A stretch of 64,000 nt of DNA from Symbiodinium natans (GCA_905221605.1 CAJNDS010002668.1:737501-801500); one strand, 5' to 3'; numbered from the stretch's first letter, positions 47,803-59,985 are shown. Notes: a model not told the origin generated them from the sequence alone. Translations and numbers: made by a program.

Positions 47803-47860
47803 GGGATATGGGGTACCTCATTCCCTCATTCCCTTCTAGCCAACAGTAAGTTTCTTTATT

Positions 47861-47938
47861 GGTTCTGGGTTCCCTTATACAGTAACCAACCCAAAACGAA
47901 TATGCCCTTGTCATAGTATGCTTGGTGGGCTACCAAGG
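47861..47938. mobile_element. Family E element (E3), left end missing
   Basis: TTGGTTCTGGGTTCCCTTAT, ACAGTAACCAACCCAAAA and GGTGGGCTACCAAG match E1 and E2. Confidence 0.65.
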
Positions 47939-48775
47939 TGTGGTACTCGGCCGTTTTGGTTTGCTGTCGGTGTTTAGTAGTTTTATTGTGTCTCGCTGCT
48001 GCTCAGATCTTTAGTTTTTGCCAGAAACCGGTTAATGATAATGTTCATGCTAGCCATCATCTTCATCATCGTCGTCGTCGTGTTGTGTCGAGCCTCTGGA
48101 TAGTAGTGCGATTATTGAGATTCAACAATCGCACTGTACTTGTACTTGCTGGCGTTTCGCTGCTTGTTTGGTTGTGGTTCGCTTCTGGCGTGGTTGTAGG
48201 GGCAGCGAGCAGAATAGTCTCCGGACTGCCGCTGCTGTTGACTGGGAGTCAATGATCCACCACCTTCACGAGGAATTGCATCTGATATGTACCCTAAACC
48301 CTAAACCCTAAACCCTAAACCCTAAACCCTAAACCCTATGTAGCGCATAGGTGCGGGTTTCTTTGCTTGGCTCCGAATATGCCATGGCTGCCCTGCAAAG
48401 CGGACATTAGTGCCGCAAGCTAGCCGGCAGGCCAACAACAACCCCAAAACCCATAAAGCCTACAAACCCCAAAGAGCCCAGAACCCAGTAAACCCTGAAC
48501 CCTAGAAACTATAAACTATAAACCTTATAAAAACCAGAAACGCTCTCCAAACCGATTATTTGTTTTTGAACCCCAATTGTTTGTTTCTTCATAATCCATA
48601 TTGCCCTTATCAGAAAGATTTGTTTTTTTGGGATAATCCCTATCTTGCCATGATAAGAAGGTTTTTTTTTTAACTTTGGGGTGGTTCTTAAGCAAATGGC
48701 AGCCGAGATCACGCCGAGGTGGGAGCTCTTCGAAGCTTTCGAAAAGGAAGGGCTGACAAAGCTTCAGGGGTGTGG
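47939..48775. other. Gene-less spacer with one CCCTAAA tract
   Basis: A + strand frame at 47938-48255 (valine/leucine-rich) is not recognised. Clean CCCTAAA at 48292-48340. The rest is unique. Confidence 0.4.
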
Positions 48776-48822
48776 TTTAGGGTTTAGGGTTTAGGGTTTA
48801 GGGTTTAGGGTTTAGGGTTTGT
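48776..48822 (+). repeat. TTTAGGG tract
   Basis: Six to seven perfect units. Confidence 0.95.
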
Positions 48823-48829
48823 AACGGTA

Positions 48830-48925
48830 TAGGGTTTACCTGGGCCCTAAGCCTAGGTAGATACGGGGTACATAAGGGGTCCCCTTATGAAGGGCCCACA
48901 CTTCCTAAGGGACCATGGAACTACC
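48830..48925. mobile_element. Family F-like element (F6), diverged
   Basis: TTTACCTGGGCCCTAAGCCT, TACGGGGTACATAAGGGG and GAAGGGCCCACACTTCC, then GGGACCATGG, recall family F but the ends are decayed. Confidence 0.4.
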
Positions 48926-49799
48926 CTAAGAAGCCCTGCAAGCACAGTAAGCCCTTTAAGCCCTGTCACTTCACTTCCCTATAACCTAAACCCTAAACCC
49001 TAAACCGTGGGGCTGCTGCCTGTCGCCTGCAAGAGCCACATCAATCCGAGAAAACCCCTCGGCCTCACCCTGCCTTACTGCTTTGCTGATTTGGGGTTTA
49101 TAGGGTCCAGGGCTTCCGGTTCGCTACATACTCCCTTTAAAGGGTCATATGGGGGACATGAACCTTATATCTCAAGGGCCCATACTTCAGAACGCTGTAG
49201 AGGAGGTAGGGGACGATACGAAGGGCCCATGAAACTACCCTGCTTCGAACTAGAGGGTTTCGAACTTAAGACGGTTTGTGGCTTATAGAGTTTTAAGTTT
49301 TGTGTTGTAAAGGGGAGACGAGAGTCCATGGACTTCGGTTGCTAGGCCATGCTCTCTCTTGACAACTCTCCACACAGTGCAAAAACTCAGCCCAGTATCG
49401 AGCTTTCCAATCACTGTTAGGCTGGTATAGGGCTTAGGGTTTAGGGTTTGGGGCTGATGGTGGTCACAAGAGCATTTGAACCAGTGAGCTGACAGAGTGT
49501 ATGCTAGACAGGTGGCCAAACATAAAAGCTCCGCTCAGAAAGCCAACCCCTAAACCCCTCTTCAGAGATAGCGCTGCAGAAAACCCCAAAAGCGTAATCC
49601 CCAAATAGCAAAAAATGACATCCCTAAATCCCACGCCCTAAGGTCCCCAAACCCTAAACCTAAACCCTAAACCCTAGACCCAGAGGAGCTTCGAGCGCGC
49701 AGCCGTGGCTTTTACGTGCCGCGGCGCGGCACTGGAAGCGCTCGAACTGCAGCTTTCTGGACTGGGGCGCAGTGCCCTGGATTCTAGGGACTACATTCA
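48926..49799. other. Gene-less spacer
   Basis: Short CCCTAAA at 48985-49007 and 49652-49680; an F-like stretch at 49100-49240. Short frames without domains. Confidence 0.4.
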
Positions 49800-49935
49800 C
49801 TACAAGGAGGGGCATGGTTTAGGGTTTAGGGTTTAGGGTTTAGGGTTCAGGGTTTTCAGTAGAATGATGAGGATCCTAAATTGGGTTATAAGGAACCTAG
49901 GTGGTAAGTCCCTAATTAGATTCTTAAGGGACCAC
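49800..49935. mobile_element. Family A element (A11) broken by a TTTAGGG tract
   Basis: CTACAAGGAGGGGC (left end) meets ATGG and a five-unit TTTAGGG tract (49816-49850). The family resumes at GAGGATCCTAAATTGGGTTA, then TAAGG and AAGTCCCTAA. The right end is decayed. This is the last multi-unit telomere-like tract in the window. Confidence 0.7.
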
Positions 49936-50283
49936 ATGGTGAGTCCTCAAAATTTAAATTATTGTCCATTTTGGGTACCCTGAATCAGAGTGGCCGCCTT
50001 AGAATCGTAACCCCAAGAGGGACCATAATAAACTTCAAGAAGTGACCACATTTACCATTTGCTAAAGAGCCACCCAAAAACAAAGAGTAGTAATCCCTGT
50101 ATTGCCCTTATGGCGAAGAATATACGTTTATTTAATGGCTACCGCCAGTGCCGCCGACCCCTTGGAGGCAAACGCCCAAGCTGCCCAAACCCTATCCCTT
50201 CGTTTCCCCCCCCCCCTTCTTCTCCTGCTCAACTCTGGGAGATAATGCCTCTGCTCTAAGCGCCGAAACCGTAAACCTTGGTT
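49936..50283. other. Transition spacer
   Basis: Unique DNA with no recognised element, between the tract-rich part and the G-rich block. Confidence 0.4.
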
Positions 50284-53200
50284 CTAAGTTCTGAAACGGT
50301 ATATGTAAAGGGATGGGGTTGGAAAGGGGAAGGGTACTGAGGAAGAGGGGCAGGGGAAGGGAGTGGAATGGTTGGGTAGAGGGTATCGGCGAGGGGGGTA
50401 TAGGCGGAGGGGGGGGGGTTTGGAGAACGCAGTAGGTGAGGGATTGAGGAGGGGCAGGGGGGCTGGGGAGGGGGGGGGGCGGGGCCAGTGCGGGAAGGGT
50501 AGGGTCGAGGCGAGGGGGGGGGAGGGTTTGGGGTAGGGGTGGGGGTGGGGGTGGGGTGGGGGGAGGTGGCATGTGAGGGGTTGAGGAGGTGGGTGTGTGT
50601 GGGGTGGGAGGTCAGGGACGGGGGGGAGGAGGACGGGTGGGGAGGGAGAGGAGAGGGGCAGGGCAGGAGGAGTGGAATGGTTGGGAAGGGGAAGGGTAGT
50701 GGGGGGGGCAGGGGAAAAAGGGTAGGAGAGGTGGAGTGGGCAGGGATGAGGGGCGGAGTAGCTGGTAGAGGGAAGGCCTGCAGGATGGGGATGGGGAGGA
50801 GGGGGCGGCGGGGGTTGGGCGGGTGGGGTGGGTAGGGGGGCGGGGGGTGGGGTGGGGGAGGGGGGTGGGGGGAAGGGCGGGAAGGGCGGAAAAAACGAAA
50901 AAGGCGGGCGTGTACTGGACCCTGTAAATGATTGCCTCATCCGCGAGGGGAGGTCTTGGCGGAGGGGGGGGTCGGCAGCGGGTGGGGTAGGGCAGGGGGG
51001 GGTGGGGGGTTTAGAGGGTAGGCCTGTGCGGGATGTGAGGGGCGTGGCTCGTGGGGGGGTGGAGGCAGGGCGGGGTGTGGGTGGGGCGGGGGGCGGGGCG
51101 GGGGGGTGGGGGGGACGGACAGAGGAATGGAGTGGAAGAGGTTGCGGTCAGGGCAGGGATGGGGGAAGGCCCCGGGAAAAAACACGGGGAACAAACAGGG
51201 AGGGGAGCAGTGCGGGAGGGTGGGTGAGGGGGGGGGGGAAGCGAAGGGGGGTGGGGGGGTGAGAGGGGGGGGTGGGGAGAGGCGGGAAGGGCGAGAGGGC
51301 GGGCGTGTACTGGACCCTTTATCGTTGTCTCATCGGCGGGTGGCAGCGGGTGGGGTAGGGCAGGGGGGGGCTGGGGGGTTTGGTGGTAGGGGTTGGGGGG
51401 GGGTGGGTTTCTAATCGGTGGGGGGTGGGGGGTGGGGGGGGGGGGTGGGGGGGGGTGGGGGAGGGGGCGGGAAGGGCGGGAAGGGCGGGGAGGGCGGGCG
51501 TGTACTGGAGCCTCTAAATCATTGCCTCATTGGCGAGGGAGGGTGTAGGCGGAGGGGGGGGAGGGAGGGGGTGGTGTGGGGGAGGGGGTGGGGGGGGGTG
51601 GGTGGGGGGGTGGGTTTCTCTTAGGGGGTAAGGGGGACGGAGGGGGGTAAGTGGAGAGTGGAAGAGGTTGCGGTCAGGGCAGGGATGGGGGGAGGTCAGG
51701 GGGGGCGGGGGGGACAAACAGAGAGTGTTCGGAGAGGTGGAGTGGAGGAGGTTGTCGGTCAGGGCAGGGGGGGGGGAAACAAACAGAGTGTGGGCAGGGG
51801 GGTGGCTGGGGGGGTTTGGGGTGGGGGGTAAGGAAGGGCGGTATGTGAGGGATTGAGGGGGAGGGGTAGCGGGTGGGAGTGGAATGGTAGGGAAGGGGAA
51901 GGGAGTGGCAGAGGGTAGGCCTGCGGGGGATGTGAGGGGCGTGGCCGTGGCTGGTGGGGGGGGGGTGGAGGCAGACGGGGGGTGGTAGGGGAGGTGGGTT
52001 TCTAATCGGTGGGGTGTGAGAATGTGGGGGGGGGGCGAGGAGGGGTTGGGGGGTGGGGGGGTGGGGGGGTGAGAAGGGTAGGCGGGGTGTGGGGGGGGTG
52101 GGGGAGGGTGGGGGAGGGGGCGGGAAGGGCGGGAAGGGCGGGGAGGGCGGGCGTGTGCTGGAGCCTTTAAATCATTGCCTCATTGGCGAGGGAGGGTGTA
52201 GGCGGAGGGGGGGGGAGGGAGGGGGTGGTGTGGGGGAGGGGGTGGGGGGGTGGGTGGGGGGGTGGGTTTCTCTTAGGGGGTGAGGGGGACGGAGGGGGCA
52301 AGCGGAGAGTGGAAGAGGTTGCGGTCAGGGCAGGGATGGGGGGAGGTCAGGGGGGGCGGGGGGGACAAACAGAGAGTGTTCGGAGAGGTGGAGTGGAGGT
52401 TGTCGGTCAGGGCAGGGGGGGGGAAACAGAGTGTGGGCAGGGGGGGGCTGGGGGGTTTGGGGTGGGGGGTAAGGAAGGGCGGTATGTGAGGGATTGAGGA
52501 GGGGGAGGGGTAGCGGGTGGGAGTGGAATGGTAGGGAAGGGGAAGGGAGTGGCAGAGGGTAGGCCTGCGGGGGATGTGAGGGGCGTGGCCGTGGCTGGTG
52601 GGGTTGGGGGGTGGGGGGGTGGGGGGGTGAGAAGGGTAGGCGGGGTGTGGGGGGGGTGGGGGGGGTGGGGGAAGGGCGGGGAGGGCGGGCGTGTACTGGA
52701 GCCTTTAAATCATTGCCTCATTGGCGAGGGAGGGTGGGGGGGAGGGAGGGGGTGGTGTGGGGGAGGGGTGGGGGGGGGGTGGGTTTCTCTTAGGGGGTGA
52801 GGGGGACGGAGGGGGGTAAGTGGAGAGTGGAAGAGGTTGCGGTCAGGGCAGGGATCAGGGGGGGCGGGGGGGACAAACAGAGAGTGTTCGGAGAGGTGGA
52901 GTGGAGGAGGTTGTCGGTCAGGGCAGGGGGGGGGAAACAAACAGAGTGTGGGCAGGGGGGGGGCTGGGGGGTTTGGGGTGGGGGGGTGGAGTGGAAGAGG
53001 TTGCGGTCAGGGCAGGGATGGGGGAGGTCGGGGGGCGGGTGTGAGGGGTTGAGGAGGGAGGGTGGGGGGGTGGGCGGTGGTGGGGTGTGGAGCGGTGGGG
53101 GTGGGGGTGAGAGGGGGGGGCGAAGCAAAGGGAGGTTGCGGTCAGGGCAGGGATGGGGGGGAGGTCGGGTGGGGGTTTGGGGGGAGGGGTTGGGGGGGGT

Positions 53201-54000
53201 TTCTAATGGGGGAGGGGTGGGATCGGTGGGGTGTGGCGGGCGGCGGGTGTGAGGGGTTGAGGAGGGAGGGGTGGGGGAGTGGGGGGTGGTGGGGTGTGGA
53301 GGGGGGTGGGGGGGGGGGTCGGGGGGTGGGGGGGGGTGGGGTGGAAGCGGTTGGAATGTGGGGGAAGGGCAAGGAGGGGTTGGGGGTGGGGGGGTGGGGG
53401 GGTGAGAAAGGGGAGGCGGGGTGGGGAGGGGTAGGGGGGGGGGGTGGGGCAGGGGGCGGGAAGGGCGGGGAGGGCTCATCGGCAAGGGAGGGTATAGGCG
53501 GGGGGGGGGGGTCGGCAGCAGGTGGGGTGGGGCAGTGTAAGAGGGTGGGTGAGGGGGGGGGGGAAGCAAAGGAAGGTTGCGGTCAGGGATGGGAAAGGGA
53601 GGTCGGGTGGGGTTGGGGTTGGGTGGGTTTCTAATTTCTAATCGGCGGGGTGTGTGGGGGGGGTAGGGGGTTGGGGGCGGGGGGTGGGGGCGGGGGGGTG
53701 GGGGGGACGGGGGGGGGGGGGGGGGCAACAAACAGAGAGTGTTCGGAGAGGTGGAGTGGAGGAGGTCGGCGGGGTGTGTAGGGGGGGTAGGGGGTTGGGG
53801 GCGGGGTGGGGCGGGGGGGTGGGGGGGACGGAGAGGTGGAGTGGAAGAGGTTGCGGTCAGGGCAGGGATGGGGGGAGGTCGGGGGGGGTGGGGGGAACAA
53901 ACAGAGAGTGTCGGAGAGGTGGAGTGGAGGAGGTTGCGGTCAGGGCAGGGATGGGGGGAGGTCGGGGGGGGGGGGGGGGGGGGGGAACAAACAGAGGGTC
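50284..54000 (+). repeat. G-rich segmentally duplicated tandem block
   Basis: About 3.7 kb of very G-rich + strand DNA built from recurring modules: AAATCATTGCCTCATTGGCG (near 50928, 51517, 52168, 52707; shortened at 51320 and 53475), GAAGAGGTTGCGGTCAGGGC (51135, 51660, 52312, 52828, 52990, 53846 and variants) and ACAAACAGAGAGTGTTCGGA (51713, 52365, 52872, 53728). Larger units of about 500-650 bp (for example 51535-51850 and 52195-52490) repeat with high similarity. All open frames here, glycine-rich on + and proline-rich on -, follow from the composition. Runs of G3+ suggest G-quadruplex potential. Confidence 0.9.
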
Positions 54001-54995
54001 TTCACTGACGCCGCCCCCGCTGTTGCTGGGGTCGGCGGATATATGTATATGCAATTACTGTAGATTCATGGTGGTCTCTGGTGATCAACATGAGCTTTAG
54101 AGTGTCAACTGCGAGTTCGTATTTGTGCCACATTCTTGCGGCTTTTGCGAAGGCGGTGACACAGACGTTGCAAATTGCCTCCTCGTGCGGAGCCCGTGTG
54201 TTGCGAGTAGCCCATGGAATGAGGCGCATGGTGATTACCCTCACGGTGCGATCACCCTACAGGGCAAATCTGAAGAGGTTGGGCAACATCGTGATAATTA
54301 CGAACAGTGCCCCTGGCTGGGTGGACGGCTGAGTGAACCTTGGTCGTGAAGCTGTGAATCGAAGCCTGAAGTTGTGGGGCTGAGGTTGACCAGTCTTGCC
54401 AAATTTTCATGCCGCAGATCCTCCAGCAGGCTCAGCGGCTTCAGCTTGGCTTAGCATGTGCCGTTTGTGGAAGCTCTGGGACGACCTGCACCCCGCTTTG
54501 GCTCAAAGAGCACGCCGCTCCGGCGTGTGGCAATGTAGATTGATAGGGCTCCAGGTGAAGGTCGATTGTGCACTCTCAAAAAGATTCGCGGCTGCAGAAA
54601 CTAGTGCGCAGCATTTAGCCACTTTAGGGTCAGCGGTAGTCAAGCTTCAGCCTCGACAATTTGTGAGACTCGGAGCCCTGGGACGTCTGAGCAATGTGCA
54701 GCAACTGAGGCCTGCGCAAGTCCAAGAGGAGGGAAAAGATTCGGAAAGATGGGGGAAAGAGGATGAAACGTGATGAAACCAGGTCGCCATGGAGTTCTTC
54801 GCCAGAAGCGTGCAGCCACCGCCGCCGCGGCCGGGTGCTCAGAGGTTCCCCGCCCTCGCTTGGCTTCGTCATGTCTCGTTTCAGCAACGAGGCACGTCTC
54901 TGTTGACGTGAACCGTGGCGGAAGTGTCAGTCTGGACCGGGCAGTCGCGATCTCAGAGTTGCCGAGGGTCTCGGCTACATCTGCTTTGCTTGTGC

Positions 54996-55000
<5 letters not shown>
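54001..55000 (+). other. Unique segment, coding-like fragments
   Basis: The + strand frame at 54396-54773 (...LWKLWDDLHPALAQRARRSG...) has protein-like composition and ends KDSERWGKEDET. No domain recognised. No telomere-like tract or element found. Confidence 0.25.

Positions 55001-55026
<26 letters not shown>
55001..55026 (+). repeat. (GT)n microsatellite
   Basis: Perfect GT dinucleotide run. Confidence 0.95.
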
Positions 55027-55784
55027 AACGTATTCCAACACAAGACCAAAGTGGATTCCGCAGTGCAACAGTGAGTCAGGCAGCAGCAAAGGCCCTACCA
55101 CAACTGGAAACTGATGCAGCCAAGAAAACACGCATGTTGCCCACAGAAACTGGCAACTTACGCGCTCAAAGCTCTGAGCTGCGAGTTCATTTTCAAGGGA
55201 CATGATTGCATGCTTGCACTGTCAAGCTTGGTCGGCGAGTTTGCGCTCAGGAGGGGAGTGGTCTTTTGCAATGGCGATAAGAAGAGTTCGCACTATTCAA
55301 TCTGCACTTTTGCGGATGTGATAACAAGGCCATGGACCAGCTGGCATCAACAGCTTCAAGAATTCTAGCCAGCAAGAAGATCCAAGAAGCTTCTTGGCAG
55401 CAGCATTTTGCTGTGGAACGCTGCTTGGCAATCCAGTCTTAATGTTCGCCAGGTTCTGAAGCCTCCACCTGCTCCGAGGCATGCAGCAAAACATCTCGAA
55501 ACCCAATGCAGTGCAGAGCAAACCTGCGAACCCCTCCACCTCCACCTCCCCAAAGTGGCTTCCTGCACACGTCCAGCAGCTTGTGTGTTGCATGTTGGAG
55601 GCCGCGTGAGAGGCTTCCCTTTGCCAAATCCAATGAGGACGCCTGACGACTCACCACTCGACCCTGGCTTCTGCTTATTTCTGGTATTTCTGGTATTAGG
55701 GCTGTTCTCGCACGTTCTCGCAGGATGCACCTGAACGTCCAGACTCTGATTCTGAGCCGACGGCCTACAAGTCCACGCTTGTGT
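55027..55784 (+). other. Unique segment, coding-like fragments
   Basis: A + strand stretch at about 55030-55203 (RIPTQDQSGFRSATVSQAAA..., KKTRMLPTETGNLRAQSSEL) and an overlapping frame at 55114-55368 look protein-like. No family recognised; could be exons of an unidentified gene. Confidence 0.25.
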
Positions 55785-55865
55785 CTGTGAGTGTGTGTGC
55801 GTGTGTGCGTATGTGTGCGTGTTGATATGTCTGTGGGGCTATGTGTGTGTGTGTGTTTTTTTTTT

Positions 55866-55951
<86 letters not shown>

Positions 55952-56251
55952 TGTATATGTGTGTGTATATATGTAAATACATGTGTGTGTATGTGTGTGT
56001 GTGTGCGTGGTTCTCTGTGTGTGCGTGTATCTCTCTCTTTTTTTGTCTGAGCGTGTCTCTCTCTCTCTATTGCTCTACGTGCTCTCTGTATCTCTGGGTG
56101 TGTGGTCTCTCTCTCTTTCTGTGTCTCTGTCTGTGTCTGTGGCTGTCTGTGTCTCTGCGTGGTTGTGTGTGTCGGTGCCTGTGTGTCTCTGTATCTCTGT
56201 GTTTTTGAGTCTCTGTCTCTCTGTGTGTGGCTGTGTGTGTGTGTGTGTTTG

Positions 56252-56282
<31 letters not shown>

Positions 56283-56310
56283 GTGTGTGTCTGAATGTGT
56301 GTTTGCGTGT
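55785..56310 (+). repeat. Long (GT)n/(GTCTCT)n microsatellite
   Basis: Nearly pure GT from about 55868 to 55965, T13 at 55857-55870, then GT mixed with CTCT, GTCTCTGT and TATG to 56310. The threonine/histidine- and cysteine/valine-rich frames are artefacts. Confidence 0.95.
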
Positions 56311-59300
56311 GAATTCTGCATCTTTCCTTCTCCGCAGCATGGTATTGAGGTCGATTTGCTCTGTGAGCTCTGAGAGCTCACTGACAGGCTGGGTACGACC
56401 TGCATTGAGGGAATCAGGAAACCTGCAGCCAGAGGTCTTGCAGAAGAAAACCGCGGTTTCCCGACGGTTCTCTCTGGCGACATTCGACTGGAGGAGCCTT
56501 TGCTGTAGATATCATTGGTCTTTGTACCCATGCATTGTCATGCATTTACCAGTATGTTAATTTATCACAGATACACATATTTACCTTTCTATATATATAT
56601 ATATATATGGGTGCAAGTGAAGCCCAGTGAAGCTTTGTGAACGGGCCCAATACTGCTTTCCTGACCTCGCGGTCAACCTTGCATAATATACGCGCTGCAC
56701 AGTTCAATCCCAGAGCCTCTTGGAGCATGTTAGCGTCGAGGAGTCCAAGGACAAGGTGCAGACAAAGTTGGCACCAATGTCGCTGCCGAATGAGCACCCA
56801 GACGATCCAGACATGCCACACGGCCATCAAGCATGACTAGCTAAACATGCAGCTTTGCTTGCACCACCCATTAGGCATCTTAAAGACTTGCTAGTTTCGC
56901 CCGAAGCTGTAGACTTTTCTGCCCCAGGTTTCGCGCCATCTTGCACTTCGTTGCCTGCTAGCTCGGCGCTTTTGGCTTGTTGGTCGGACTCCCGGCTAAC
57001 ATCTTGCACTCGCAGACTCGCAGTGTCGAGCGATATCTAAGCATGCTACAAATGTTTGTGAGTGACATGAGCGCGGCAGGTCAGTTTATTCCATCACCTC
57101 TTGTGCCAATTGTGTGATGCCCCTCGGCACGCAGTCTGCGCAAACTCAGTTCTCGCACGCCATTTCGGGGCTTCCCGGCTGCACGCTTCGTTGCAAAGCT
57201 TGGCCACACTCTGCACTCAGGTGCGCAGATGCCTCATAACCTTTTTTGGGTTTATAAGTGAGTCCCTAGGGCCAAGAGCTGGCAAAGCGGCAAAAGCAAA
57301 GGATGCTTTCACATGCTCCCGTTCAAGGGATCAAGACGGTTTGAGCTTTGAGTTTTAGTTACAGTAGCGGCTAGCGACTCTTCGTGTGCTGGCTTATCTT
57401 CCCAAGCTCTTGGCATGGGAGTCATGGCAGCGCGGCACTCATGCTTGCGGCCTCTGCCATCGTAGCTCGGATCCAGTTTGCCTGTACAGTGAGATACAGG
57501 TCACCTCTGGGAAACCGTTTAACTGCGCTCTTGGCAGATTTCGACCTTTCTGTGGTTTGCTGCGGGTCGTAGTGGTTATGACTCTTTGCAGAGTGTATCG
57601 CACAGTGGCCAGTTAATGGCCATGACGCCGGGCGCCACATAAGCAGTAGATGTGACGGATGCAGCACCATAGCATCATTCAAGCTACTTGTACGATACCT
57701 TCTTTCGTCTTCTAATTGCTGTCAGCGCGGTTGTTGAATCTGATTCTCATTGCTGCTAGTATAATTCTTGTCTTGTCATTTGCCATTGCCATCGTCATTG
57801 GATTTGCTGAGCATCCCGGAGACAACCCGTCGCCCCGGAGACAGTCCAAGGATCATCGGGCCAGTTCTCTAAATTGAAGTCCCCTTTTTGCGAACCGGGA
57901 GCATAATTGCTGTGAAGCTTCAAGTAGGCACCCAAGCAGGGAAGCTATCATGGCAGGCATGGGTTGTTGGCACCAGCCCAGTTTCCACACGGGTATAGCT
58001 AAGCAACATGTGATCGTTTGCTCCGAAAGTTGCATCTGCTGCCGCGGTAGCGCCAATCACTGGCAATGCCATTCGCTGTTGATCCGAGCCAGGGTCGTTG
58101 CGAAACAAAGCGTGTGCTTTGGAGAGAGACTTTGCCGTCCTCCCTCCTTTTCAACACACAAAAGCCGGAAGCACACGGGCAGACTACCGGAATCACGAGA
58201 GAACATGTGGACTTGCGCTGGCAATGGAGAGAGGCGGTAACTACAATTTGAGCGCTTTGCCATCACGCCTGTGCCCGCCCTTCGCAGATTCGAAGTTATC
58301 CGATCTTTGCGAAGCCCATGCACGCACCCCTGACCTTTAAGATGCTTGCCTGTAATGGAAGAGATTCTGAGTTGGGGTCATGTTTCATGTAGGCCTGGGA
58401 TTCGCAATCGAATCTTGTCAGGATCACAACCTTCAGACGGGAATGCAAGAAGTTTACGTCTGGGGCCGAGCATGAGCAGCCCACCTCAGCTCCGCAAACC
58501 CCGGCGTGTCAACTAGTAAAGTCTTATGCCGCAGCTGAATCTTTGAAAAGAGCTAGCTAAGCATAGCAACAGCTGGGCAGGGCAAAGCCCAGCAGTTAAG
58601 TTGACACTGCGCCATGTTGCGCCCGTTTTCACTAGGCCAAGTATACATTGAGAAGCTTGACTCAGGAACTTGATTTCCATTGGGGACGGAGATGCGGAGC
58701 GTGCTGCCAGCCTAAGGCTGCAGGCCAAGCCCCCAGGATCTCGTATCGTACACTGAAAATTGTCGCGTGGCAAAGCATCAAAGACCTTCTGTGACCTCTG
58801 CTTGCTTTGCTCTAGTCTTTTCTTCTCTTGAAAGGCACCCGCAGAGCGAAAAGGCCCCTTAGGCGCCTTGCAGCTGCCATCTGATGCCCTGCAGCATGTC
58901 CTTTTGAACTGGAGATTGTGCGCAGATGTGAGGCGAGGAATCCCGGCAACGGGTGAAATCAGCACTGCACCAAGCTTCAGTGTGTACCAGCATGATGGAA
59001 CAATGTGTTCACACGAAGAGTTGGAGAGAGACGAAGAGATGAGGTAAAGCTCGTGGAGCTACCAACTTGCCAGCAATTGATAGTGCAGCACGAGATGCTC
59101 CAGGAGCCCTCGGATGCTGCGAACACATCCAAGACTCACCAATGCCATCGGGGCACGGTTTTGGTAGTGTCGCCGCTGCGATGATGCAGGTTCGAATGCC
59201 AGATGTCACGGCATTTCACGGCAGCCTGGACTTAAAGTCGCGCTTTCCAGCAGGCTCCCCTCAGTCGAAGGCTTGGAACAGGGCACATGTACTCTTTAAT

Positions 59301-59640
59301 GCGGGCACCGAGCGTGAACTCCGCTCTTCTCCCGCTCTTCTGTTTGTGTGACTCCCTGACTTCTTTCTCTCGGCAAAGTTCATGGACAGCTGCCGACAGC
59401 TGCCATCTTGCAACCGTTGGATGTGCTGAAGTGGTTTTGCTCTGCCTGTGTGACAGAGCTGTTTTTGCTCAGGCTACAACAAGAGCACGGATGCAATGTA
59501 CAAGCATGGTCATGGGTTGTCTCGGTGCTATACTCCAAGCAGCAGAGAAGTCTTGTCTCCATCTGGGAAAAGGGCGGTTCGGTGGTTCGGCCTCTAGACC
59601 CCGAAACTTTCCAGAGTTGAAGCTTGGACTTGCACATGAT
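56311..59640. other. Unique sequence, no supported gene
   Basis: No telomere-like tract and no recognised element; only a (TA)n run at 56588-56609. Several short frames on both strands overlap (for example 57101-57358 +, 57950-58240 +, 58513-58965 -, 59067-59351 +). The last (ARDAPGALGCCEHIQDSPMP...) has reasonable composition. None carries a motif I can name. Confidence 0.35.
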
Positions 59641-59644
59641 TTTC

Positions 59645-59724
59645 GACTTGTACGACTATTACTACTAGTACTACTACTAGTACTAGTATTAGTACTAGTA
59701 CCAGTACTAGTACTACTACTACTT

Positions 59725-59776
<52 letters not shown>

Positions 59777-59866
59777 GACTACTACTACTACTGCTACTAC
59801 TGCTACTGCTACTGCTACTACTGCTACTACTACTGCTGCTGCTACTACTACTACTACTACTACTAT

Positions 59867-59931
<65 letters not shown>

Positions 59932-59985
59932 TTATTACCATTACTACTATTACTACTATTACTATTTAATACGACTAGTATTCAT
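59645..59985 (+). repeat. (ACT)n trinucleotide microsatellite
   Basis: About 340 bp of ACT/TAC with AGT, GCT and ATT variants. The poly-leucine (+) and poly-valine (-) frames are repeat readings. Confidence 0.97.

Larger units (their letters stand above)
47511..47851. mobile_element. Fold-back element H2 carrying nested elements
   Basis: CTTACTGTTGGTTAGTAGGA, then ATGAGGGAGGTACCCCATAT, is inverted at 47806-47851 (ATATGGGGTACCTCATTCCC ... CCAACAGTAAG). It encloses an AT-rich repeat (47570-47690) and a complete family C element (47699-47802). TTAGTAGG-AATGAGGGA is shared with H1. Confidence 0.75.

Noticed and set aside
49960-49985. Second spliced-leader relic at TCCATTTTGGGTACC
   Set aside because: Only the CCATTTTGG core matches; the flanking leader bases are absent.
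50284-53731. Long proline-rich and glycine-rich frames in the G-rich block
   Set aside because: Both strands and most frames are open because of base composition and tandem repetition.
55765-56340. 191-codon threonine/histidine-rich frame
   Set aside because: A direct reading of the (CA)n/(GT)n microsatellite.
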